Source: Mesorhizobium sp. 65-26 (GTDB lineage: Bacteria > Pseudomonadota > Alphaproteobacteria > Rhizobiales > Rhizobiaceae). From it: a stretch of 64,000 nucleotides of DNA. The stretch covers positions 881,569-945,568 of the forward strand of contig MKVL01000010.1 in the NCBI GenBank assembly GCA_001899205.1. Reading direction: 5' to 3'. The first letter of the stretch is position 1, and every line of letters starts with the position of its first letter. The position numbers and the translations under genes are program-made. Positions 51,865 to 59,131 of this stretch are shown here, in pieces. The notes beneath the pieces are model-generated. The model searched no databases. It saw only the letters and a program-made list of their open reading frames with translations, and was not told where the DNA came from.

Positions 51865-51890
51865 TTTGCGACGCTTGTCGATTTTGCGAC
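51865..51890. promoter_or_regulatory. Direct pair of TTTGCGAC boxes before the MttB-type gene
   Basis: TTTGCGAC occurs at 51865-51872 and again at 51883-51890, the same orientation, 18 bp apart. Direct repeats suit an AraC-type activator. They lie about 113-139 bp upstream of ATG 52004. Confidence 0.55.
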
Positions 51891-52003
51891 AGGCGTTGGC
51901 GCTGGCGAGCCGTTTCAAATAGGGTGCATGGCTACGATCCGGGACAAGACGCGGCGGCAGGCGCCGCCATGATCATTTCGGACGGATTCAGGGAAGAAGC
52001 ACC

Positions 52004-53578
52004 ATGAGCGAACAGGCGGCAGTCGACCAGGAAGCGTCGGGCGGAAGACGCGGGCGCGGTGGCAGCGGCGGAGCGGCCGCGCGGCGCGCGGCGCGCGCGG
52101 GCGGCGGCCCCGGCAGCCAGCTCACCTACATCAAGCGCAAGATCAACGTCTATGAGGTGCTGGACGAGGAAGGCCTGGCGCTCATCGAGAAGAACGCCGA
52201 CACCGTTCTGGAAGAGATCGGCATCATCTTCCGCGACGACGCGGAAGCCCTGCAGCTCTGGAAGGATGCCGGTGCCGACGTCAAGGGCGAGCGCGTGCAC
52301 TTCCCCAAGGGGCTCTGCCGCTCGCTGCTCAAGACCGCGCCGTCGACCTACATCCAGCATGCGCGCAACGCGGAACGCTCCGTGCAGATCGGCGGCAACG
52401 CCACCGTCTTCGCGCCGGTCTACGGTCCTCCCTTCGTGCGCGATCTCGACGGCAACAGGCGCTACGCGACGATCGAGGATTTCCAGAATTTCGTGAAGCT
52501 CGCCTACATGGCGCCGTCGATCCACCATTCGGGCGGCACGGTGTGCGAACCGGTCGACGTGCCGGTCAACAAGCGCCACCTCGACATGATCTACGCGCAC
52601 ATCAAATATTCCGACAAGCCGTTCATGGGTTCGGTCACCGCGCCGGAACGCGCCGAGGACACGGTGGCGATGGCCAAGCTGGTGTTCGGCGACGACTTCG
52701 TCGAGAACAACACGGTGCTCACCAGCCTCATCAACGCCAACTCGCCGATGGTGTTCGACGAGACGATGCTTGGGGCGCTGAAGGTCTATTCGCGTCACAA
52801 TCAGGCCTGCATCGTCACGCCGTTCATCCTGGCCGGCGCGATGAGCCCGGTAACGGTGGCGGGCACGCTGACGCAGGTTCTGGCCGAGGTGCTCGCCGGC
52901 GCTTCCTTCACGCAGCTCATCCGGCCCGGCGCGCCGGTGCTGTTCGGCACCTTCGCCTCGTCGATCTCGATGCAATCGGGCGCGCCGACCTTCGGCACGC
53001 CGGAGCCGTCGCTGGTCTCCTATGGCGCGGCGCAGCTCGCACGGCGGCTGAACCTGCCGTTCCGCACCGGCGGCTCGCTCTGCGCCTCCAAGGTTCCGGA
53101 CGCGCAGGCGGCCTATGAAAGCGCCAACACGCTGAACTCGACCATCCTGGCCGGCACCAATTTCGTACTTCATTCGGCCGGCTGGCTCGAGGGCGGCCTG
53201 GCCTCCTGCTACGAAAAGTTCATGATGGATATCGACCAGCTCGGCATGCAGCAGAAATTCTGCGAGGGCGTCGACCTGTCGGAGAATGGCCAGGCGATGG
53301 ATGCCATTCGCCAGGTCGGTCCGGGCAGCCACTATCTGGGTTGCGATCACACCCAGGCTAATTTCCAGACCGCTTTCTACCGGTCGACCATTGCCGACAA
53401 CAATTCGTACGAGCAGTGGCTGGCCGAAGGCGAGAAGACGGCGCCGCAGCGCGCCAACGATCTCGCTCGCCGCTGGCTGGAAAGCTACGAGGCGCCGTAT
53501 CTCGATCCGGCGATCGACGATGCGCTCAATGAGTTCATCGCCAAGAAGAAGGGCTCGATGCCCGACGCCTTCACTTGA
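52004..53578 (+). CDS. MttB-superfamily corrinoid methyltransferase without pyrrolysine (betaine-type)
   Basis: 524 aa, the usual length of trimethylamine methyltransferase family proteins. KINVYEVLDEEGLALIEKNADTVLEEIGI and TVCEPVDVPVNKRHLDMIYAH are family landmarks. No in-frame TAG occurs and the gene ends in TGA, so it belongs to the non-pyrrolysine branch, whose members demethylate glycine betaine (MtgB), proline betaine or carnitine. Residues ~13-36 are an Arg/Gly/Ala-rich extension. ATG 52004 follows GGGAAG. It transfers the methyl group to the corrinoid protein encoded divergently. Glycine betaine is the likeliest substrate, given dimethylglycine- and sarcosine-oxidising genes nearby, but this is inferred. 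Confidence 0.88.
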   Translation: MSEQAAVDQEASGGRRGRGGSGGAAARRAARAGGGPGSQLTYIKRKINVYEVLDEEGLALIEKNADTVLEEIGIIFRDDAEALQLWKDAGADVKGERVHFPKGLCRSLLKTAPSTYIQHARNAERSVQIGGNATVFAPVYGPPFVRDLDGNRRYATIEDFQNFVKLAYMAPSIHHSGGTVCEPVDVPVNKRHLDMIYAHIKYSDKPFMGSVTAPERAEDTVAMAKLVFGDDFVENNTVLTSLINANSPMVFDETMLGALKVYSRHNQACIVTPFILAGAMSPVTVAGTLTQVLAEVLAGASFTQLIRPGAPVLFGTFASSISMQSGAPTFGTPEPSLVSYGAAQLARRLNLPFRTGGSLCASKVPDAQAAYESANTLNSTILAGTNFVLHSAGWLEGGLASCYEKFMMDIDQLGMQQKFCEGVDLSENGQAMDAIRQVGPGSHYLGCDHTQANFQTAFYRSTIADNNSYEQWLAEGEKTAPQRANDLARRWLESYEAPYLDPAIDDALNEFIAKKKGSMPDAFT

Positions 53579-53605
53579 AAGGAGCCCGATTCAGGCCGGG
53601 CTAAA

Positions 53606-53671
53606 GTGGCCAACATCATCCACAAGGAAGTCTGGCGGAGCGCATTCTCCGACCCGGACAAAAAGGGATGA
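53606..53671 (+). CDS. Possible 21-residue leader peptide coupled to the ferredoxin gene
   Basis: A GTG-initiated frame of 21 codons ends in TGA that overlaps the ferredoxin ATG by 4 bp (ATGA). A weak hairpin (AGCCCG 53583-53588, CGGGCT 53597-53602) precedes it. The overlap matches the coupling style of the window, but there is no good ribosome site, so it may be chance. Confidence 0.2.
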   Translation: MANIIHKEVWRSAFSDPDKKG

Positions 53672-54360
53672 CGCTTGCGCCCACGGTCTCGGAGGTCGCG
53701 GGCGCGCTTTCGCCCGATGGCCTGATCCTTCGCGGCGGCTTCAATTTCACACCAGACGACGCGCCTCCCGCCGGTCCGTCGGGAGCGCCAGCCAGGTCGG
53801 TTCTGCTGGTCGGGCAGGCGGGTGCGGCACCCTGGCCGCATTTCCAGCGCTGGCTCGAGAAACAGCCGAAGCCGATCGCAAACCCGCTCGATACGTGGTC
53901 GCGACAGACGATCGGGGCCATGGCGCAGGCCTTTGGAGGGCGCGCCGTCTCGCCGTCGGACAGGCCCTTCATGCCATTCCAGCAATGGGCGATGCGGGCG
54001 GAGGGGCTGAAGCCGTCGCCCCTCGGAATCCTCATGCATCCCCGATACGGGCTTTGGCATGCCTATCGCGGCGCGCTGTTGTTCGAGGTGGAAATCGCGT
54101 TCGATGAGCCTCATGAAGTGATTCATCTCTGCGATGCATGTGTCGACAAACCCTGTCTGAAATCATGTCCGGTCGGCGCCTATACCGAGCACGGCTTCAC
54201 CCATCAGGCCTGCCTTGACCATGTGCGAGGCGCCGACGGCGGACCCTGCCGGACGGTCGGCTGTCTCGACCGCAATGCCTGCCCATATGGCGCTGACTAT
54301 CGTTACCCCCAGGCGGCGCAGGCTTTCCATATGGCGAGCTACGCCAGCCTGACGCGCTAG
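53668..54360 (+). CDS. 4Fe-4S ferredoxin-type protein next to the MttB-type gene
   Basis: 230 aa. Near residue 155, CDACVDKPCLKSCPVGAY is a CX2CX4CX3CP cluster motif, and about 30 residues later CRTVGCLDRNACPYG with an earlier Cys makes a second set, so two 4Fe-4S clusters are likely. The N-terminal half has no recognised domain. It follows the MttB-type gene by 90 bp with only a weak hairpin between. The RACo-type activator lacks a 4Fe-4S tail, so this protein could be an electron donor for corrinoid reactivation. That role is inference. Confidence 0.75.
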   Translation: MTLAPTVSEVAGALSPDGLILRGGFNFTPDDAPPAGPSGAPARSVLLVGQAGAAPWPHFQRWLEKQPKPIANPLDTWSRQTIGAMAQAFGGRAVSPSDRPFMPFQQWAMRAEGLKPSPLGILMHPRYGLWHAYRGALLFEVEIAFDEPHEVIHLCDACVDKPCLKSCPVGAYTEHGFTHQACLDHVRGADGGPCRTVGCLDRNACPYGADYRYPQAAQAFHMASYASLTR

Positions 54361-54431
54361 ATCCCGCCCAACGGCTGTATGGTCGATGGTCTCTCCGAAC
54401 GCCGGCTTGACCATCAGCCATCATGCGCATA

Positions 54432-54460
54432 GAAAATCATCGGATGACTTGATGATTTTC
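54432..54460 (+). promoter_or_regulatory. Perfect inverted-repeat operator abutting the GntR start codon
   Basis: GAAAATCATC (54432-54441) and GATGATTTTC (54451-54460) are perfect 10-bp arms with a 9-bp spacer. The right arm ends two bases before ATG 54462 and leaves no normal ribosome site, so repressor binding would block the start region directly. Confidence 0.65.
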
Positions 54461-54461
54461 C

Positions 54462-55139
54462 ATGCGAACAGCGACTAAAACCAGCCTTACCGACAGCGCC
54501 GCCGAAAACCTCCGCGCCGAAATCGTCAGCGGCCGCTGGTGCATCGGCGAGCGCATTCCGAACGAAGCCTCCCTCGCCGATCTCCTGTCGGTCAGCCGGG
54601 GCACGGTGCGCGAAGCAGTCCGGATGCTTGTGTCGCAGGGACTGCTGGACACGCGCCAGGGCTCGGGAACCTATGTGCGCTCTGCGGTCGATCCCTCGGC
54701 GGCACTCGATCGCGTGAAGCGTTCCGGCCTGCGCGACCAGTGGGAGGCGAGGGCGGCGCTCGACGTGGAAGCGGCGCGGCTGGCTGCGTTGCGCCATACG
54801 CCGGCCGATCTCGCGCGCATGCGGCAGTTGCTCGCGGAGCGCGGCACTGTGACCGATGGCGGCAGGGACGCCTTCATTCATCGCGACATAGCCTTCCACA
54901 AATCGATCGTTGTCGCTTCTGGCAACAGGGCGATGATGGAGCTCTACGATTTCTTCACCGCCGCCATCACGGAAACGGTCCGGGCGACCCTCGATGGCGA
55001 TCTTCCCGAGCCGGACCAGCAGGCGCATGCGGCGATCGTCGATGCCGTCGCGTCGCGCGATCCGGAGCGCGCGGTCGCCGCGGTTCGCGCTTTCATGGCG
55101 CCGGTGCTTGCCCAGCTTGAAAGACTGCTTTCCCCATGA
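54462..55139 (+). CDS. GntR-family regulator, FadR/FCD type
   Basis: 225 aa. Residues ~12-72 are the winged HTH (RIPNEASLADLLSVSRGTVREAVRMLVSQGLLDTRQGSGTYV), and residues ~85-215 an FCD ligand domain with metal-site histidines (HRDIAFHKSIV; DQQAHAAIVDAV). FCD regulators respond to organic acids. ATG 54462 abuts a perfect inverted repeat, so autorepression is likely. It overlaps the following MFS gene by 4 bp; the pair is probably one repressor-transporter unit. Confidence 0.87.
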   Translation: MRTATKTSLTDSAAENLRAEIVSGRWCIGERIPNEASLADLLSVSRGTVREAVRMLVSQGLLDTRQGSGTYVRSAVDPSAALDRVKRSGLRDQWEARAALDVEAARLAALRHTPADLARMRQLLAERGTVTDGGRDAFIHRDIAFHKSIVVASGNRAMMELYDFFTAAITETVRATLDGDLPEPDQQAHAAIVDAVASRDPERAVAAVRAFMAPVLAQLERLLSP

Positions 55140-56443
55140 ATCAGACCGTTCGCCAGTCGGCCGCGACCAAAGGCCCCGAAGCCCTCAGGGGGCTGGACAG
55201 CCAGTTGGTCGATGCAGAAGTCGATAGCGTGCCCCAGCCGCGGCCGCCTGAACCAAAAAGCCGGGCGGCGCGCATCGTCCTCGGCGCGAGCCTCGTGCTG
55301 ATCGCCTTCAATCTGCGGTCGCTGTTCTCCAGCCTATCCGTGCTTCTGCCCGAGGTGATGCATGAAACCGGCATGTCCACCACGGGCGCCAGCCTGCTGA
55401 CGACGCTGCCGGTGCTGTGTCTCGGGCTGTTTGCGCCGCTGGCGCCGTCGCTTGCTCAGCGCCATGGAGCCGAGCGGACCTTGCTTGGGGCGCTTGTCCT
55501 GCTGGTGCTTGGAACCGGTTTGAGGGCGTTCGATTCCGTGCCCGTGCTGTTTGCCGCCACCTTCGTCGCGGGCGGAGCCATCGCCATCGGCAATGTCCTC
55601 CTGCCGGGCGTGGTCAAGCGCGACTTTCCCGACCGCGTCGCCCTCATGACAGGCCTCTACACGATGGCGCTCTGCGCCGGTTCGGCTGCGGCTGCCGGTC
55701 TTACGCTGCCGATCGAACATCTTGTTACCGGCTCGTGGCGAGGCGCGCTGGGTGCCTGGGCGGTGCCGGCGCTGATCGTGCTGCTGATCTGGACGCCGCA
55801 GGCCCTGGCCAGCCGGCGGCAGGAGGGGCACAGGGGCTTTCGCGTCGTCGGCCTCTGGCGCGACCGGCTGGCCTGGCAGGTGACGCTGTTCATGGGACTT
55901 CAGTCGGCGCTCGCCTATTGCATCTTCGGCTGGCTCGCGCCGATCCTGCGCGAGCGCGGCTTCGACGCCGTCACCGCCGGTTTCATCGTCTCGGTGTCTG
56001 TGATGACCCAGGTCGTCACCTGCCTTGCCGTGCCGTCCATCGCCGTGCGCTTGAAGAACCAGCGCGGCATCAACGTGGCGCTGGTCGTGGCCGCGGTGGT
56101 GGCGCTGCTCGGCATTCTCTTCGCGCCGACCTCGACAGTGCTGTTCTGGGCGGTCCTGCAAGGCATCGGGCAGGGCGGGCTGATCGCGGCCGCGATGACG
56201 TTGATCGTGCTGCGCTCGCCGGATTCGCATGTCGCGGCGCATCTTTCGGGGATGGCGCAAGGCGTCGGCTACGTGCTCGCGGCCTTCGGCCCGCTGTTCG
56301 TCGGCCTCATCCGCGGGTGGACCGGCAGCTTCTCGGAAACGGCGTTCCTGTTCGTGGCGCTTGGGCTCGGCGCGGCTATCATGGGGGTCGGCGCGGGCAG
56401 GGCGCTGCATGTCGGCGCCCGCGCCATCCCGGTCGACGCTTAG
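55136..56443 (+). CDS. MFS transporter, CynX/NimT family
   Basis: 435 aa with 12 membrane helices starting near residue 43. AFNLRSLFSSLSVLLPEV at the first helix is typical of CynX/NimT-type carriers of cyanate, 2-nitroimidazole or related small molecules. SLAQRHGAERTLLGALVL is the motif A region. The first ~40 residues are hydrophilic. The gene is coupled to the GntR regulator by ATGA. The substrate is unknown; the FCD domain of the regulator suggests a carboxylate signal. Confidence 0.83.
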   Translation: MNQTVRQSAATKGPEALRGLDSQLVDAEVDSVPQPRPPEPKSRAARIVLGASLVLIAFNLRSLFSSLSVLLPEVMHETGMSTTGASLLTTLPVLCLGLFAPLAPSLAQRHGAERTLLGALVLLVLGTGLRAFDSVPVLFAATFVAGGAIAIGNVLLPGVVKRDFPDRVALMTGLYTMALCAGSAAAAGLTLPIEHLVTGSWRGALGAWAVPALIVLLIWTPQALASRRQEGHRGFRVVGLWRDRLAWQVTLFMGLQSALAYCIFGWLAPILRERGFDAVTAGFIVSVSVMTQVVTCLAVPSIAVRLKNQRGINVALVVAAVVALLGILFAPTSTVLFWAVLQGIGQGGLIAAAMTLIVLRSPDSHVAAHLSGMAQGVGYVLAAFGPLFVGLIRGWTGSFSETAFLFVALGLGAAIMGVGAGRALHVGARAIPVDA

Positions 56444-56546
56444 TCGTCGCCGTGCCAGCACGAAATGTTGAGGCCCTGGCAAGGCCCGTGCTCTTGCCCC
56501 GGCGCGTTCCCCGGATATGTATCGCGGGGCAGCAACGGAGCAGATG

Positions 56547-57278
56547 ATGGCGAAGCAGGACATTTCGATCAAAACCCCCAATGGCATCTGCAAGGCGGGG
56601 CTGTTTCGTTCTGCCAGGCCAGGTAAGGCGGGCGTCATCCTCTACATGGATGCCTTCGGCCCACGTCCTGCCCTGGATGGCATGGCCGAGCGCCTTTCCG
56701 GCGAGGGTTATTCGGTTCTGGTACCAGACCTCTTCTATCGTGCCGGCGCCTATGGACCGTTCGACGCAAAGACCGCCTTTTCCGATGAAAAGACCAAGGC
56801 CGAGCTTATGGGGCTCATCGGCGGCACAACACAGGACATGACGATTGCCGACAGCGGGGTCTTTATCGAGGCGCTGGCCGGCGAGGGCATCACCGGACCG
56901 ATCGGCACGGTCGGCTATTGCATGGGCGGCGCAAGGGCGCTGAATGCGGCAGCCGCCTATCCCGATCGCATCGCCGCCGCCGCAAGCTTCCACGGCGGCA
57001 ACCTCGCCAGCGATGCGGCCGACAGTCCGCACCACAAGGCCGCCTCGATCAAGGCGCGCGTCTATGTCGGCACGGCGGGTGTCGACCGCAGCTTTCCGCC
57101 GGAACAGTCGGCCCGGCTCGCAGAAGCCTTGCGGGCGGCGGAAGTGGACCACGTGCTGGAGAACTATGTCGGCATGGCGCATGGCTGGTGCGTTCCCGAC
57201 CACGGCGTCCATGACAAGGCCGGCGCCGAGCGGCACTGGCGACGACTGGCCACCTTCTTCGGCGAAGCCCTGGCCTAG
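56547..57278 (+). CDS. Dienelactone hydrolase family protein
   Basis: 243 aa, an alpha/beta hydrolase. GTVGYCMGGARALNAAA is the nucleophile elbow with Cys in place of Ser, as in dienelactone hydrolase; GTAGVDRSFPP and YVGMAHGWCVPDH give the acid and His. I chose ATG 56547, with GGAG six bases upstream; ATG 56544 and 56517 are in frame. No aromatic catabolism genes surround it, so the natural ester or lactone is unknown. Confidence 0.83.
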   Translation: MAKQDISIKTPNGICKAGLFRSARPGKAGVILYMDAFGPRPALDGMAERLSGEGYSVLVPDLFYRAGAYGPFDAKTAFSDEKTKAELMGLIGGTTQDMTIADSGVFIEALAGEGITGPIGTVGYCMGGARALNAAAAYPDRIAAAASFHGGNLASDAADSPHHKAASIKARVYVGTAGVDRSFPPEQSARLAEALRAAEVDHVLENYVGMAHGWCVPDHGVHDKAGAERHWRRLATFFGEALA

Positions 57279-57396
57279 AGCCAGCTTTTCGTCCGGGCCG
57301 CATGGAAACGCCGGCTGAAACATGCGCCGGTTCGGCGGCACAGTCCTGAAACGTTCCTCCTGAATATCGGCTGATCGATTTTGATCAGGAGGCACG

Positions 57397-58488
57397 ATGC
57401 GGTTTCTTCCGGACGGCAGGGTTTTGGTCCTTGCCATGGTGACGGGTCTGTCGGCCGTGCCGGCGCTGGCCGAGCAGAAGCAATGTTCCTGCGAGCATCT
57501 GAGAAGCGTTCAGGAGGAACTGAAGAACGCGGAATATGAGGCGCGCTTCTTCGAGGATATGGCCAAGCAGTTGAAGGCGGTCGAGGATCCTCTGATCGAA
57601 GCGCACAAGATCCCGACCCATCCCGATTCGGACGTCAACATCGGACACCGCTCGTCCCTGAAGCGAACCGCCATCATGAGCGGGTTCCGCCTCCCTTTCA
57701 GTCCGGCCTATGGCTACACCGGCCCGGCGACGGTCGACATGCGCTTCGGTAGTTGCGAGCAGAAGCCGGAAGAGCTGGAAAAGCTGCGCGCCGGCTCTCC
57801 CTGCAAGGAGATAGCCGACATCACGCTCGCGCACGAAGCCGCGCATCGCGAGCGCTGCGCCAGGGAAACGGCTTCCGTCTATTGGGACAGGCTGCCGAGC
57901 CAGATCGCGGCGGAGGAGGCGGAGCGCTACAGGGACCAGGCAAAGGCGATGCGGGCGGTGCTCAAGCGGATCGTCGATGAAGGCACGCTGACGGTGGAGG
58001 CGAAGATGGAGCCGCGCTTCACGGGGCCGCAGTTCGACGCCACCTATTCCTACGAAATCCCGTCAGTGGAGATGAAAGGCAAGAGCTCGGCCGGCTCGGA
58101 CAGCTGGACGCTGAACGGAAAGGGCAAGCAGACGACCAGGATCAAGGGTGTGAAGATCGCGGGCATGAACTGCAAGCCAAGCGGGCAGCTCAACGACGAC
58201 ATTGATCTTGCGCTGGACACTGACGGGTTCGCGATGAACCTCAAGAGCAAGTCGACGGGCAAGCCGGGCGATGTGAAGATCCGTTGCAACGGCGGCCACG
58301 GCATGTCTATGCGCCCGCAGGGCGAGGTAGGCGCCGGACAGATGTTTGCCGACGAGCGCCTCACGAACGACGCCGATATCTCGCAGGATATCCGGACCAT
58401 GCCTTTTGCCAGGATTGTTTCGCAAGGTGGCATATCCGTCAGCGGCAAGAGCACCGTGACGGTCCGCCTTGTTTGCCCCGGGCAATGA
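57397..58488 (+). CDS. Exported protein with HEAAH motif, unknown family
   Basis: 363 aa. A signal peptide (LVLAMVTGLSAVPALA) is followed by a coiled, charged stretch, then LAHEAAHRERC with HEAAH at residues 146-150, a possible zinc-protease HExxH site. The downstream helix IAAEEAERYRDQAKAM could supply a glutamate ligand. The C-terminal half is beta-rich (WTLNGKGKQTTRIKGVKI). Eight or so cysteines suggest disulfides in the periplasm. I recognise no named family. It is a single gene before the ECF sigma operon. Confidence 0.75.
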   Translation: MRFLPDGRVLVLAMVTGLSAVPALAEQKQCSCEHLRSVQEELKNAEYEARFFEDMAKQLKAVEDPLIEAHKIPTHPDSDVNIGHRSSLKRTAIMSGFRLPFSPAYGYTGPATVDMRFGSCEQKPEELEKLRAGSPCKEIADITLAHEAAHRERCARETASVYWDRLPSQIAAEEAERYRDQAKAMRAVLKRIVDEGTLTVEAKMEPRFTGPQFDATYSYEIPSVEMKGKSSAGSDSWTLNGKGKQTTRIKGVKIAGMNCKPSGQLNDDIDLALDTDGFAMNLKSKSTGKPGDVKIRCNGGHGMSMRPQGEVGAGQMFADERLTNDADISQDIRTMPFARIVSQGGISVSGKSTVTVRLVCPGQ

Positions 58489-58565
58489 GGCCTCGGTCTG
58501 GGCGTTCTCAACTTTTTTGTTTCAAGGACCCAAGGAATCGTCACTAGCCTTCGTCCAACGGGCAA

Positions 58566-59129
58566 ATGATGGCGATGATGCTTGAGGAAAGCGACGCCTC
58601 CGACGCCGAATTGGTCGGGCGGGCGAAGGACGGAGACAGGGGAGCCTTCGGCCGGTTGGTCGAAAGGCACTATGACTTCGTCTATCGCGCGGCCTATCGA
58701 TGGTGTGGCCGCAAGGCGGATGCCGAGGATATCGCCCAGGAAGTCTGCGTCCGGCTCGGCCGGGCGATCCGCGACTATCGGGGCGGCGGGGCGTTCACGA
58801 CATGGCTCTACACCATGACGCTGAACGTGACGCGCGACCTGATGCGCAAATCCGCGCGCGAGACCGCCAAGACCGAGGCCTATGGCACCCATGCGATGAT
58901 CGCGGGCGACATGCTCCCGGAGCCCGACGATCCCGCGGATGCGCTCTGGGCGGCGGTGCGCAGGCTGCCTGACAAGCAACGCGACGCGGTGCTGCTCGTC
59001 TACGGCGAGGGGCTGAGCCACGCGGCTGCCGCCGAGGTGATGGCGATCTCGGAGACGACTGTTTCCTGGCACATCCATGAAGCGAAGAAGCGGCTGAAGG
59101 CTTTGATGCGTTCGGCCGGGGAAGTGTGA
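58566..59129 (+). CDS. ECF RNA polymerase sigma factor
   Basis: 187 aa. Region 2 spans ~20-85 (ERHYDFVYRAAYRWCGRKADAEDIAQEV) and region 4 ~120-180 (RLPDKQRDAVLLVYGEGLSHAAAAEVMAISETTVSWHIHEAKKRL). It directs RNA polymerase to stress-type promoters. It overlaps or abuts the next gene, which combines a short anti-sigma-like N-terminus with a VWA domain. No classical ECF promoter with correct spacing is obvious upstream. Start 58566 is the first of several clustered ATGs. Confidence 0.88.
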   Translation: MMAMMLEESDASDAELVGRAKDGDRGAFGRLVERHYDFVYRAAYRWCGRKADAEDIAQEVCVRLGRAIRDYRGGGAFTTWLYTMTLNVTRDLMRKSARETAKTEAYGTHAMIAGDMLPEPDDPADALWAAVRRLPDKQRDAVLLVYGEGLSHAAAAEVMAISETTVSWHIHEAKKRLKALMRSAGEV

Positions 59130-59131
59130 CC

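Larger units (their letters stand above)
51421..52003. other. 583-bp divergent control region between corrinoid-protein and MttB-type genes
   Basis: I find no convincing gene here; a 152-codon minus frame (51460-51918) has no recognisable fold and covers the boxes. The region holds three exact TTTGCGAC copies: one 92 bp before the corrinoid-protein start and a direct pair about 115-140 bp before the MttB-type start. I looked for a cobalamin riboswitch and could not recognise a B12-box. Confidence 0.6.

Noticed and set aside
51460-51918. 152-codon minus-strand frame in the divergent region
   Set aside because: It has no recognisable fold, an Arg/Gln/His-rich composition typical of non-coding frames in GC-rich DNA, and it covers the regulatory boxes.
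51421-52003. Cobalamin riboswitch upstream of the corrinoid genes
   Set aside because: I looked for a B12-box and the associated long structured leader and could not recognise one; TTTGCGAC boxes explain the region better.
52004-53578. Pyrrolysine-encoding trimethylamine methyltransferase
   Set aside because: The frame runs the full family length with no in-frame TAG and ends in TGA; no pyl genes are present in the window.
58530-58560. ECF-type autoregulated promoter (GGAAT ... CGTC)
   Set aside because: The two elements are only about 12 bp apart, too short for the usual 16-17 bp spacing.
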